Shown here piece after piece: positions 8,174 to 16,045 of a stretch of DNA of 64,000 nucleotides. The position numbers and the translations under genes are program-made. Each line of letters begins with the position of its first letter. Within the stretch, counting starts at the first letter, position 1. The notes beneath the pieces were generated by a model. The model saw nothing but the letters and a program-made list of their open reading frames with translations. It did not search any database and was not told the DNA's origin. The DNA comes from Acetobacteraceae bacterium (GTDB lineage Bacteria > Pseudomonadota > Alphaproteobacteria > Acetobacterales > Acetobacteraceae), in the NCBI GenBank assembly GCA_031291725.1, contig JARLIM010000033.1, positions 62,001-126,000 of the forward strand. Direction: 5' to 3'.

Positions 8174-9172
8174 TCAGACCTTCAGGAAGCCCACAATCCG
8201 CTCCGCCTCATCGACAATCGGATCGGCGATGGCCGCCGCACGGCGGGCACCGTCGCGCAGGACGCTGTCGACATAGCCGGGATCGGCAAGCAGGCGGCGG
8301 GTTTCGCTGGCGATGGGCGAGAGCTTGGCCACCAGCAGATCGGCCAGCGCCGTCTTGAAGCTGCCAAAGCCCTGACCGCCGAAATCGCGCAGCACGGCGG
8401 CGTGATCGGTGTCGGTCAGCGCCGCATAGATGCCCACCAGATTGCGCGCCTCCGGGCGGCCTTCCAGCCCCTCCACATCACCCGGCAACGGCTCGGGATC
8501 GGTTTTGGCGCGCTTGATCTTCTGCGCGATGGTGTCGGCATCGTCGGTGAGGTTGATGCGGCTTTGGTCCGAGGTGTCGGATTTGCTCATCTTCTTCGCG
8601 CCATCGCGCAGGCTCATCACGCGCGCCGCCGGGCCGAGGATCAGCGGTTCGATGTTGGGGAAGAAATCGCGTTCGAAATCGTGGTTGAATTTCGCCGCGA
8701 TGTCGTTGGCCAGCTCCAGATGCTGCTTCTGATCATCGCCCACCGGCACGCGGGTGGCGTGATAGGCGTGGATGTCGGCGGCCATCAGATTGGGATAGGT
8801 GAACAGGCCGGTTGAGACGTTCTCGCGATCCTTGCCCGCCTTGTCCTTGAACTGCGTCATCCGGTTCAGCCAGCCCATGCGGGCGACACAGCTGAAAATC
8901 CAGGCGAGGCGGACATGGGCATGCACGGCGGATTGGTGGAACAGGATGTGCTTTTGCGTGTCCAACCCGCAGGCCATCAGCGCGGCGGCGAGATCGCGGG
9001 TTTGGGCGGCCAGGGTGCGATGATCGTGGTCGGCGGTGATGGCGTGCAGATCGACGACGCAGTAGACGCATTCATGATCGTTCTGCAACGCCACCCAGTT
9101 GCGCACCGCCCCGAGGTAATTGCCAAGATGGGGAACGCCGGTGGGCTGAATGCCGGAAAAGATGCGCTGCAT
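8174..9172 (-). CDS. trpS: Tryptophan--tRNA ligase
   Basis: Charges tRNA-Trp with tryptophan using ATP in the cytosol. It is a class I synthetase of 332 residues, the usual bacterial length. The HIGH-like signature is in [17 protein letters not shown] near the N-terminus, and the KMSKS loop is visible as GAKKMSKSD. Further conserved pieces are [13 protein letters not shown] and [31 protein letters not shown]. The start lies at the conserved [12 protein letters not shown]. It stands alone, convergent with the thioesterase and divergent from the fitAB pair. Confidence 0.97.
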   Translation of the reverse strand: MQRIFSGIQPTGVPHLGNYLGAVRNWVALQNDHECVYCVVDLHAITADHDHRTLAAQTRDLAAALMACGLDTQKHILFHQSAVHAHVRLAWIFSCVARMGWLNRMTQFKDKAGKDRENVSTGLFTYPNLMAADIHAYHATRVPVGDDQKQHLELANDIAAKFNHDFERDFFPNIEPLILGPAARVMSLRDGAKKMSKSDTSDQSRINLTDDADTIAQKIKRAKTDPEPLPGDVEGLEGRPEARNLVGIYAALTDTDHAAVLRDFGGQGFGSFKTALADLLVAKLSPIASETRRLLADPGYVDSVLRDGARRAAAIADPIVDEAERIVGFLKV

Positions 9173-9307
9173 GGACCGTCTGCTTTTAGGAACGTGGGGG
9201 CGGAGTTGTCCGGCGGATGAGGGCGGAGGTCAAGACGGGGCGTCGTCGATGCCGGGGACGTGCGAGGAACGGGCCGGCTGGTCGCGATCGATGTCGCCCT
9301 TGCAGCC

Positions 9308-9345
9308 ATGCAAGCAAATCCATAAAATGCCTTCACCGCTTGCAT
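9308..9345. promoter_or_regulatory. Inverted repeat before fitAB (candidate antitoxin operator)
   Basis: Perfect 8-bp arms ATGCAAGC (9308-9315) and GCTTGCAT (9338-9345), 22 bp apart, end 17 bp before the antitoxin start. FitA-type ribbon-helix-helix antitoxins bind widely spaced inverted repeats of this sort to repress their own operon. Confidence 0.5.
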
Positions 9346-9362
9346 TTTTGAAAGTTGCTGTC

Positions 9363-9617
9363 ATGGCCGTGCTCACCGTCCGCAACCTTCCCGATGACGT
9401 TCACCGCGCCTTGCGGGTGCGCGCGGCACAGCATGGGCGCAGCACCGAGGCCGAGATCCGCGACATTCTGACACATGCCGTCAAGCCTGAATCCCGCCTG
9501 CACATGGGCGACGCCCTGGCCGATGTGAGCCGCGGGATCGGCCTGACCAACGCGGATTTCGAGGACATCGCGCAGATGCGCGACACGACGCCCGCCGAGC
9601 CGCTGCGCTTCGAATGA
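9363..9617 (+). CDS. FitA-like ribbon-helix-helix antitoxin
   Basis: The antitoxin of a type II toxin-antitoxin pair, 84 residues. The N-terminal ribbon-helix-helix is recognisable (AVLTVRNLPDDVHRALRVRAAQHGRSTEAEIRDIL), matching the FitA/StbC family. The C-terminal tail should wrap the toxin active site. The start at 9363 gives the normal family N-terminus; an upstream in-frame ATG at 9150 would add about 70 residues unlike the family. It overlaps the toxin gene by 4 nt (ATGA), the typical coupling. It probably represses its own operon through the inverted repeat upstream. Confidence 0.9.
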   Translation: MAVLTVRNLPDDVHRALRVRAAQHGRSTEAEIRDILTHAVKPESRLHMGDALADVSRGIGLTNADFEDIAQMRDTTPAEPLRFE

Positions 9618-10030
9618 TCGTGCTCGACACCAATGTGGTCTCCGAGGCGATGAAGCCCGCGCCGCATCCGGCCGTGCTGGCGTGGCTGAACGCGCAAGCC
9701 GCCGAAACCCTCTATATCTCCAGCGTGACGCTGGCCGAGCTTTTGTTCGGCATCAGGGCGCTTCCCTCCGGCAAACGCCAGGACATGTTGATGCAGGCGC
9801 TGGACGGCGTGATTCGGCTGTTCCGGGATCGCGTTCTGCCCTTCGACGCCGATGCCGCCCGGCATTACGCCGAACTGGCCGTGACCGCCCGCGCCGCCGG
9901 GAGGGGATTTCCCACCCCCGACGGCTACATCGCCGCCACCGCCGCCGCGCGCGGGTTCATCGTGGCCTCTCGCGACACAGCGCCCTTTACGGCGGCGGGC
10001 GTTCCGGTCATCGATCCGTGGAATGCGTGA
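9614..10030 (+). CDS. FitB/VapC-like PIN-domain toxin
   Basis: A toxin RNase of the PIN fold, 138 residues. The acidic active-site residues are visible: D5 in VLDTNVVSE, E at about residue 40 in SVTLAELLFGI, D at about 103 in TPDGYIAATA, and a late D in ASRDTAPF. The full catalytic set suggests it is active. It is translationally coupled to the FitA antitoxin. Its last 25 residues are repeated, with changes, 1.4 kb downstream at 11414-11491, where the rest of a second toxin gene is missing. Confidence 0.93.
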   Translation: MIVLDTNVVSEAMKPAPHPAVLAWLNAQAAETLYISSVTLAELLFGIRALPSGKRQDMLMQALDGVIRLFRDRVLPFDADAARHYAELAVTARAAGRGFPTPDGYIAATAAARGFIVASRDTAPFTAAGVPVIDPWNA

Positions 10031-10081
10031 AGCGGTTGCTGAGCACGCAAAGAACTGACGAGGAATTGAACCGTCCATCAC

Positions 10082-10510
10082 CTAGCTAGGCTCAGTTCGC
10101 CGATTTTGCTGAGTTGAGACCCAATAACCATCCATATCCTTAAATAGCGCCTTTACAACAAAAACCGCCAACCCAATAACTTGCGCTAAATTTTGAACTA
10201 ACAACGCAGGCAGAAGCCACGTGTATTTCTCAAAAGACCATATATTGGCACCCACCATGCCCAGTAAAATACATTGAAATAATATCATGACTGCCATTAA
10301 TGCAATCAAAAACCACGACCAATTTCCTTTGTGTCTATAGTGATCCTCAAGACCTCGAAGGTGAATATACCTTTGCTCCGAATCTGCCGACCAATTTTCA
10401 TAATATTCTGGCGAAATTGCGGAGGGTGCAACCTCCTGCATATCTATTTTTAGCTCGTCGACATTCGGCAATGCCTGAGATGACGCGCTATTTTTAGGAG
10501 TATCAGACAT
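10082..10510 (-). CDS. Hypothetical two-helix membrane protein, partner of ImmA/IrrE
   Basis: A 142-residue protein I do not recognise. A polar N-terminus of about 60 residues, including a short charged stretch (SEQRYIHLRGLEDHYRHKG), precedes two hydrophobic segments at about 65-88 and 97-120 and a short polar tail. The layout resembles small two-helix pore or sensor proteins found next to peptidases in defence and toxin-type pairs, but that is inference. It overlaps the ImmA/IrrE gene upstream by 8 nt (start inside the last codons), so the two are coupled. The DNA is clearly more AT-rich than its neighbours, which points to transfer. Confidence 0.75.
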   Translation of the reverse strand: MSDTPKNSASSQALPNVDELKIDMQEVAPSAISPEYYENWSADSEQRYIHLRGLEDHYRHKGNWSWFLIALMAVMILFQCILLGMVGANIWSFEKYTWLLPALLVQNLAQVIGLAVFVVKALFKDMDGYWVSTQQNRRTEPS

Positions 10511-11003
10511 TCTTGAGTCGGATTTCCATCATCTGGCGCGATACGCCAAAGATCGAAGCAAGCTGCACTGCACCCGCATGCTTCACGGGCTCAAGAAGTT
10601 TCCGGGGCACCAACAGCTCAGCAGCAAAGGCATTTGCCTCCTGCTCAAGTGAATTAACCTTGCCTACCTGATGGCGGGGTAGCACCGCATATTTCTGAGG
10701 GTCTTCTTCAAAAAGCCTGCGATGCAGAACCCAATGGCCTAGCTCATGTGCAGCCGTAAACATCTTGCGAGGCCAAATATCATCGTTGTTGACGTAGATT
10801 TTGGCATTTTCGAAGTCACAAAATCCAGCTACCACCGATGAATGCTGGCCGAAGTCTGCAAATATGATACTTGCACCCTGCTCTGCGGCGATTTCAAAGA
10901 GTGGGATGGGCGGAGTGGAATACGGCTCAGACAATTCTGCCGCAGTTCGCTTAGCAGTCAGCAACCCAGAGCTAGGGCGAAAGGCGGACACGATAGCATT
11001 CAT
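10503..11003 (-). CDS. ImmA/IrrE family metallo-endopeptidase
   Basis: A zinc peptidase of 166 residues. The HExxH motif is at residues 86-90 (AAHELGHWVLH), and the third-ligand region ESxxEANxFAAELLVP occurs as LEQEANAFAAELLVP near residue 120, both diagnostic of ImmA/IrrE. Relatives cleave phage-type repressors or DdrO-like regulators, usually with an XRE protein encoded beside them. Here no XRE domain is present in the protein or nearby; the partner is instead a two-helix membrane protein. A strong AGGAGGG site lies before the start. The gene is AT-richer than its surroundings and sits between a FitAB locus and a FitB relic. Confidence 0.9.
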   Translation of the reverse strand: MNAIVSAFRPSSGLLTAKRTAAELSEPYSTPPIPLFEIAAEQGASIIFADFGQHSSVVAGFCDFENAKIYVNNDDIWPRKMFTAAHELGHWVLHRRLFEEDPQKYAVLPRHQVGKVNSLEQEANAFAAELLVPRKLLEPVKHAGAVQLASIFGVSRQMMEIRLKNV

Positions 11004-11320
11004 CTTTTACCCTCCTCATTCTGACGATACCGATGCACGCCCAGCAGGCCTATACTGAGCAGACCACGCTCTCTCACTAGGCGGTGAAAGTTAACAACTC
11101 GCAAAGCCGATGACTGGCGACATCTCCCAACCACCAGATGTTCCCCCAGCCCGTCTCGAATGTCTTCAGGGGAAGCCAGTGTGCGCCGCTGTCTGGCGTC
11201 TTGTCACGTCCTCTTCATTCTACCAGATCATGCTTCGTTGTGGCTGTGTCAAGTGACATACGCTTGAAGTGTAAGATTTCTGCCGAGTCGCGTGGCGAAA
11301 TGACAGCCCGTGGGGCGAGC
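11004..11320. other. Gene-free stretch upstream of ImmA/IrrE
   Basis: No convincing coding sequence on either strand. It presumably carries the promoter of the ImmA/IrrE gene. On the minus strand a TTGACA occurs near 11253-11258, but no good -10 partner is seen. Confidence 0.4.
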
Positions 11321-11427
11321 CTACCCCACCTTCCTCGGCCGCCCGCCCTTCGCGCCATTCGTCCGCGCTGCCGCAGCCTTGGCCAGCGAGGTCGCCTGCC
11401 CGGCACGGCGTGCCGGTTCATCCTGGC
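11321..11427 (-). pseudogene. Possible gene relic ending in a KGGRPRK tail
   Basis: On the minus strand a frame ending at a TAG (11321-11323) reads an Ala-rich segment and then ARTNGAKGGRPRKVG. Such basic GGRPRK endings are common at the C-termini of small DNA-binding proteins and antitoxins. No start codon or upstream domain remains, so it would be a fragment. It overlaps the FitB relic on the other strand by a few bases. Confidence 0.3.
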
Positions 11428-11491
11428 ATCGCGGGATACAGCGCCCTTTGCGGCGGCGGGCGTTTCGGTCATCGATCCGTGGACCGCGTGA
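11414..11491 (+). pseudogene. FitB/VapC toxin C-terminal remnant
   Basis: Reads RFILASRDTAPFAAAGVSVIDPW followed by TA and a stop, almost the same as the end of the intact FitB toxin (9955-10030). By hand alignment 9 of 77 bases differ. No earlier part of a PIN domain precedes it. It is a decayed second toxin copy or the scar of a recombination that placed the ImmA island here. Confidence 0.7.
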
Positions 11492-11516
11492 AGCTGACGG
11501 CTGGCTTTACCCACCC

Positions 11517-11602
11517 GTCATTGCGAGGAGCGCAGCGACGAAGCAACCCATTGGCATGAAGATCTGCGCCTGCCGTTCAATGGATTGCTGCGCTCTTCCG
11601 CC
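11517..11602. repeat. Dispersed palindromic repeat copy (CGTCATTGCGAGGAGC type)
   Basis: Begins with CGTCATTGCGAGGAGCGCAG and contains a degenerate reverse copy towards its other end (ATGGATTGCTGCGCTCTTC). It lies directly against the murJ stop codon. The same left end occurs at 31061-31078. Sequences of this type are common intergenic repeats in alphaproteobacteria. Confidence 0.55.
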
Positions 11603-13147
11603 TTACGAAGCCGCCCGCCTCCGCCGCAACCGCCCTGCCAATTCCCGCAGGCGGAAGGCGCCGAACATCTCGCCGGCCAGCCCGTAGGCCAGCCCGCCGC
11701 CCACCACGATGACCAACAGGCCAAGATAGCGCATCACCCCGACGCTGCCATCATATGCCAGTTTTTGCAGGCCGATCAGCGCCGCCACCATCGCCGCTGC
11801 CGCCAGCGCCATGCGCGGCACTCTGCGCAACAGCCCGGCATCGGGCACGAAATAACCGCGCCGATACAGCACCACCGCCAGCGCCGCCACGTTGAACCAT
11901 GCCGCACAGGACGCCGCCAGCGCCGGGCCGCGATGTTGGAATGGGTGCATGAACAGGATGTTCAGCCCGATGTTCAACGCCACGCTCGCCAAGCCCCAGC
12001 GCATCGGCGTGGTGGTGTCGCCGCGCGCGAACAGGCCGGGCACCAGCACCTTGATCAGCACGAAGGCGGGCAGCCCCAGCGCGTAGGCCATCAGCGTCTG
12101 ACTGGAGACGATGGCGGCGTGGTGATCGAACGCGCCACGCTCGAACAGCACCGACATGATCGGCAACGGCACCGCCCCCAGCGCCAGGGCGGCGGGCAGG
12201 GTGAGCACGAGGGCGTATTCCACCGCGCGGTTGAGCGTGGTGCGGCTCTCCTCCACCATGCCGGACGCCACCTGACGCGACAGGCTGGGCAGCATCGCCG
12301 TGCCGACCGCCACGCCGATGATGCCGAGCGGCAATTGGTTCAGCCGGTTGGCGTAATACAGCGCCGATTGCGTGCCGGCGGGCAGGAAGCCTGCGATCAC
12401 CACGTCGAGCGACAAATTCAGCTGCGTCACGCCCGCCGCCAGCAATCCCGGTGCCATCCGCCTGAGCAGCGTGCGGATTTCCGGCGATAGCTGCGGCTTG
12501 ACCAGATGCAGCGCCATGCCGGCCTGCCACGTTGCCCACATCACCAACGCCAACTGAAACACGCCCGATGCACTCACACCCCAGGCGAGCGCATGGCCGG
12601 TGGTGGGCACCAGACCGGTCAGGCCGACCATGAAGGCCATCGAGGTCAGGTTGTAGACCACCGGGGCGGCGGCGGCGGCGGCGAATTTGTCGAGGCCGTT
12701 CAACACGCCCGAGAGCAGGGCGGTGAGGCAGATCAGCGGCATATAGGGGAAGGTGATCCGCGCCAGATCGACGACGAGGCGCAGATGCGCGGTGTCATGC
12801 GCGGCACCGATCAGCAGCAGCCCCATGATCTGCGGCATCAGCACTTCCGCCAGCAAGGTGAGGGCGACCAGCCAGAATGTCATCACGCCGAAGGTCTGCT
12901 CGGCAAAACGGCGGGCGGCATCGGCGCCGCGTGCGGTGAGGATGGCGGAGAATTCCGGCACGAAGGCGGCGTTGAAGGCACCCTCGCCGAACAGCGAGCG
13001 GAACATGTTCGGCAGCCGGTTCGCCACCACGAAGGCATCGCCCAACGGTCCGGCCCCCACCAGGGCGGCCATCAGCATGTCACGCAGGAAGCCGAGCACG
13101 CGGCTGCCCATCGTCCAGCCGCCGATTGTCAGGATGCCACGCAGCAT
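11603..13147 (-). CDS. murJ: Lipid II flippase MurJ (MviN)
   Basis: Moves lipid-linked peptidoglycan precursor (lipid II) across the inner membrane for cell-wall synthesis. It has 514 residues with about fourteen hydrophobic segments of the MATE/MOP fold. The family N-terminus is clear (ILTIGGWTMGSRVLGFLRDMLMA), followed by VANRLPNMFRSLFGEGAFNAAFVPEF, with further conserved pieces at GVLNGLDKFA and YYANRLNQLPLGIIGVAVGTAMLP. It ends in a short basic tail. The gene lies 8 bp downstream of gpsA on the same strand and probably belongs to the tsaD-rlmJ-gpsA-murJ operon. Confidence 0.96.
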   Translation of the reverse strand: MLRGILTIGGWTMGSRVLGFLRDMLMAALVGAGPLGDAFVVANRLPNMFRSLFGEGAFNAAFVPEFSAILTARGADAARRFAEQTFGVMTFWLVALTLLAEVLMPQIMGLLLIGAAHDTAHLRLVVDLARITFPYMPLICLTALLSGVLNGLDKFAAAAAAPVVYNLTSMAFMVGLTGLVPTTGHALAWGVSASGVFQLALVMWATWQAGMALHLVKPQLSPEIRTLLRRMAPGLLAAGVTQLNLSLDVVIAGFLPAGTQSALYYANRLNQLPLGIIGVAVGTAMLPSLSRQVASGMVEESRTTLNRAVEYALVLTLPAALALGAVPLPIMSVLFERGAFDHHAAIVSSQTLMAYALGLPAFVLIKVLVPGLFARGDTTTPMRWGLASVALNIGLNILFMHPFQHRGPALAASCAAWFNVAALAVVLYRRGYFVPDAGLLRRVPRMALAAAAMVAALIGLQKLAYDGSVGVMRYLGLLVIVVGGGLAYGLAGEMFGAFRLRELAGRLRRRRAAS

Positions 13148-13155
13148 GAATGCCC

Positions 13156-14118
13156 CTACTCGTCCCGCATCGGGCGCGACAGCAGGGCGACCATCTCATG
13201 GGCCACGCTCGCCTCACCGCTCACCAGACGGGCAACGGAGTGGCAGATTGGCAGCGAAACGCCAAGAGACTCTGCCAGTTGCACCATCGCAGGCGCGGTC
13301 GGCACCCCCTCGGCCACGCCGGAAATCGACGCCAAGGCTTCGGCAAATGGCTTGCCCTCACCGAGCGCGAAGCCGACGCGGAAATTGCGGCTGCCGGGGC
13401 CGGTGCAGGTGAGCAGCAAATCGCCCAGGCCTGACAATCCCGCCACCGTCGCCGCCTGCCCGCCCATCGCCACCGCCAGTCGGGTGATTTCGGCAAGGCC
13501 ACGGGTGACCAGCGCCGCGCGGGCATTCTCGCCCATGCCTGCGCCGATGGCAGCACCGGCCGCAATCGCCACCACATTCTTCGCCGCCCCGCCCAATTGC
13601 GCGCCGACGGGATCGTCATTGCCGTAAAGCCGGAATTCCGGCGTGGCGAGAGCCGCCATCACCGTTTTGCGCACCGACTCGTCCCGCGCGGCCACCACGG
13701 CGGCGGCAGGCAGGCTGCGGGCGATTTCATGCGCGAAATTCGGCCCCGTCAGCACGGCATGCGCCGCCCAGGGCGCCTCCTCGACCAGAATGTCGAGCGG
13801 CAGAGCAAGGTTGCCCGCCTCCACCCCCTTGGCGCAATCGACCAGCACCGCGCAGCGTGGCATCCGGCGCAGCGTCTGGCGCAGGTTCTGCAACGGCACG
13901 GCAAGCAAGGCGATCTCGGCCAGCGGCAGCGTGTCGGTGACGGTGATGTCCGGCGGCAGCACAATGCCGGGCAGGCGCGGATTGATCCGGGTGGCGGCAA
14001 TCTCAGCCGCCCGCGCCGGATCGCGCGCCCACAGCGTGACCTGATTGCCCGCCCGCACCGCCACCAGCGCCAATGCGGTGCCCCAGGCCCCCGCACCGAT
14101 GATTGAGACTTTATTCAC
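13156..14118 (-). CDS. gpsA: Glycerol-3-phosphate dehydrogenase [NAD(P)+]
   Basis: Reduces dihydroxyacetone phosphate to sn-glycerol 3-phosphate for phospholipid synthesis. About 320 residues. The N-terminal Rossmann motif is GAGAWGTALA, the catalytic Lys region is GAAKNVVAIAAGAAIG, and the conserved GLGDLLLTCTGPGSRNFRVG follows. I start it at the GTG at 14118, which gives VNKVSIIGAGAWG. A longer frame to 14160 would add residues overlapping the rlmJ coding end and unlike the family. The start lies inside the rlmJ 3' end, so translation is probably coupled. Confidence 0.93.
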   Translation of the reverse strand: MNKVSIIGAGAWGTALALVAVRAGNQVTLWARDPARAAEIAATRINPRLPGIVLPPDITVTDTLPLAEIALLAVPLQNLRQTLRRMPRCAVLVDCAKGVEAGNLALPLDILVEEAPWAAHAVLTGPNFAHEIARSLPAAAVVAARDESVRKTVMAALATPEFRLYGNDDPVGAQLGGAAKNVVAIAAGAAIGAGMGENARAALVTRGLAEITRLAVAMGGQAATVAGLSGLGDLLLTCTGPGSRNFRVGFALGEGKPFAEALASISGVAEGVPTAPAMVQLAESLGVSLPICHSVARLVSGEASVAHEMVALLSRPMRDE

Positions 14119-14929
14119 CGGCAATCCGCTCCACCACAGCCCCCGCCCCGTCCTCGCCATCGCTCAACCGGCCGAGCAGGGCGGCCAGGATGCCATCGGC
14201 GGCGATGTCGAAACCATAGGGCGGATTGACCACCAAAAGCCCGCATCCGTTCAGCCGCGCGGCGTCGAGCGGGGCGCGCAGCAGCAATTCGGCGGTGACG
14301 ACATCGCGCACGCCAGCATCCTTCAACGCCTGATGAAATTGGCGCGGCGGCGCGCGGTGCTTGATCGGATACCAGGCGGCGATCACCGCATTGGGCATCC
14401 GCGACAGCGCCAGTTTGATGCCGCGTGCCAATTGGGCGAATTCGTCGGTGGCCTCGAAAGGCGGATCGATCAGCACCAGGGCGCGCTTTTCGGTCTTGGG
14501 CGGCAGCAGCCCGCCCAGCGCCTCCCACGCATCGCGCAGATGCACCGCCACCTTGTCGTCGCGCCCGAACAGACGACGCAGCACGGCATGATCCTCGGGA
14601 TGCAACTCGCAACACGCCATCCGGTCCTGATCGCGCAGCCGGGCGCGCAGCAGCCAGGGCGAGCCGGGATACAGGCCGAGTTCGTCCACCAGCCCGACAT
14701 ACTCGGCCAGCTCCAACGGTGGGCTGGCGAGGCGGGCGATGCCGCGTTGCCATTCGCCGGTGCGGCTGGCTTCCGGGCCGGAGAGGTCGTAGCGGCCAAG
14801 ACCTGCATGGGTGTCGAGCACGAACACCCCGCCCGGCTTTTTCTGCATCGCCGAGAGCAGCCAGAGCACGAGGGCGTGTTTCATGCAGTCGGCGAAATTG
14901 CCGGCATGGAAGGCGTGGCGATAATTCAT
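14111..14929 (-). CDS. rlmJ: 23S rRNA (adenine(2030)-N(6))-methyltransferase RlmJ
   Basis: An SAM-dependent rRNA methyltransferase of 272 residues. The family start MNYRHAFHAGNFADCMKHA is exact in style, the SAM-binding region is VFVLDTHAGLGRYDL, and the catalytic DPP[YF] motif appears as LIDPPFEATDEF. Late segments (GCGLLVVNPPYGF) also match. It overlaps tsaD by 4 nt upstream and gpsA by 8 nt downstream, so it is the middle gene of a tightly coupled operon. Confidence 0.94.
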   Translation of the reverse strand: MNYRHAFHAGNFADCMKHALVLWLLSAMQKKPGGVFVLDTHAGLGRYDLSGPEASRTGEWQRGIARLASPPLELAEYVGLVDELGLYPGSPWLLRARLRDQDRMACCELHPEDHAVLRRLFGRDDKVAVHLRDAWEALGGLLPPKTEKRALVLIDPPFEATDEFAQLARGIKLALSRMPNAVIAAWYPIKHRAPPRQFHQALKDAGVRDVVTAELLLRAPLDAARLNGCGLLVVNPPYGFDIAADGILAALLGRLSDGEDGAGAVVERIAGE

Positions 14930-15990
14930 GGCGTCAACTCCGCCAACGGCCAGCGTGGGCGCGGGGCGATATCCAAATCCGCCCCCGACGCCCCGGCGCG
15001 CAGACGCTCCAACCCGGCCCAGGCGACCATGGTGGCGTTGTCGGTGCAGTATTTCAGCGGCGGGGCGGCGAAGCGGAAGCGGGCTTTGTCGCAGGCGGCC
15101 AGCAAGGCGGCGCGCAGGGTGGCGTTGGCGGCCACACCGCCGGCGACGACCAGCAGATCGCCGGTCGGATGCAGTTCACGGAACATCGCCATCGCATGCG
15201 CCGCACGGTCGGCGATGGTGTCGGCAACCGCCTGCTGAAAGCTCGCGGCGATGTCGGCGGCGGCCCCATGTGGCAAGGCGCCGGGGGGGAAGGCGGCGAT
15301 CACGGTGGCAACGGCGGTCTTCAGCCCGGAGAAGCTGAAATCGCAGCCAACACGCCCGGCCAGCGGACGCGGGAAGCGATAGGCCGTCGGGTTGCCCTGT
15401 GCCGCCAACGCCTCCAGCGCCGGACCGCCGGGCCAGCCCAGCCCGAGCAACTTGGCCACCTTGTCGAACGCCTCCCCCGCCGCATCGTCGATGGTGCCGC
15501 CGAGCCGGGTATGTTGGCCCACCCCCTCAACCGCGATGCACTGGCAATGCCCGCCGGAGACCAGCAGCAGCAGATAGGGAAATTCAGCCCCGAGCCCGAG
15601 GGATGGCAGCCGCGCAGTCAATGCATGCGCTTCGAGGTGATTGATCGCCAGGAATGGTTTGCCATACGCAATCGCCACCCCCTTGCCGTAACCGCTGCCC
15701 ACGATCAGCCCGCCGATCAATCCCGGCCCGGTGGTGGCGGCGATGGCGCCGAGATCGCTGAAATTCAGCCCGGCTTCGGCCATCGTGCGGGCGACAAGTG
15801 CCGGTAACACCGCAAGATGCGCGCGCGCGGCAATCTCCGGCACCACGCCGCCGAACGCATCGTGATCGGCCTGTCGCGCCACGGATTCGGCAATGATCCG
15901 CCCATCGGGGCCGAGCAGCGCGGCCGCCGTGTCGTCGCAGGAGCTTTCAATCCCGAGGATTGGACCGCAGAGGGAAGATACAAGCGCCAC
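14926..15990 (-). CDS. tsaD: tRNA N6-adenosine threonylcarbamoyltransferase TsaD
   Basis: Transfers the threonylcarbamoyl group to A37 of ANN-decoding tRNAs, with TsaB and TsaE as partners. It has 354 residues of the ASKHA fold. Visible motifs are LGIESSCDDTAAALL near residue 12, GGVVPEIAARAHL, the metal-binding HxxxH in INHLEAHAL, the phosphate loop LLLVSGGHCQ, and a C-terminal TDNATMVAWAG. TsaB and TsaE are not in the window. It probably heads the operon continuing into rlmJ, gpsA and murJ, and is divergent from hemC. Confidence 0.96.
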   Translation of the reverse strand: MALVSSLCGPILGIESSCDDTAAALLGPDGRIIAESVARQADHDAFGGVVPEIAARAHLAVLPALVARTMAEAGLNFSDLGAIAATTGPGLIGGLIVGSGYGKGVAIAYGKPFLAINHLEAHALTARLPSLGLGAEFPYLLLLVSGGHCQCIAVEGVGQHTRLGGTIDDAAGEAFDKVAKLLGLGWPGGPALEALAAQGNPTAYRFPRPLAGRVGCDFSFSGLKTAVATVIAAFPPGALPHGAAADIAASFQQAVADTIADRAAHAMAMFRELHPTGDLLVVAGGVAANATLRAALLAACDKARFRFAAPPLKYCTDNATMVAWAGLERLRAGASGADLDIAPRPRWPLAELTP

Positions 15991-16045
15991 AGGCGTGAAA
16001 TCCTAGCTACTTTTCATTGTCGCAAGCAGGTTTTACGACAGAGCC

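Noticed and set aside
9150-9362. N-terminal extension of the FitA antitoxin from ATG 9150
   Set aside because: It would overlap the trpS start, contains the candidate operator and is unlike family N-termini.
10082-11491. Prophage or integrative element around ImmA/IrrE
   Set aside because: No integrase, transposase, XRE repressor or attachment-site pair is visible; only the short FitB repeat, which is too diverged to be a fresh target duplication.
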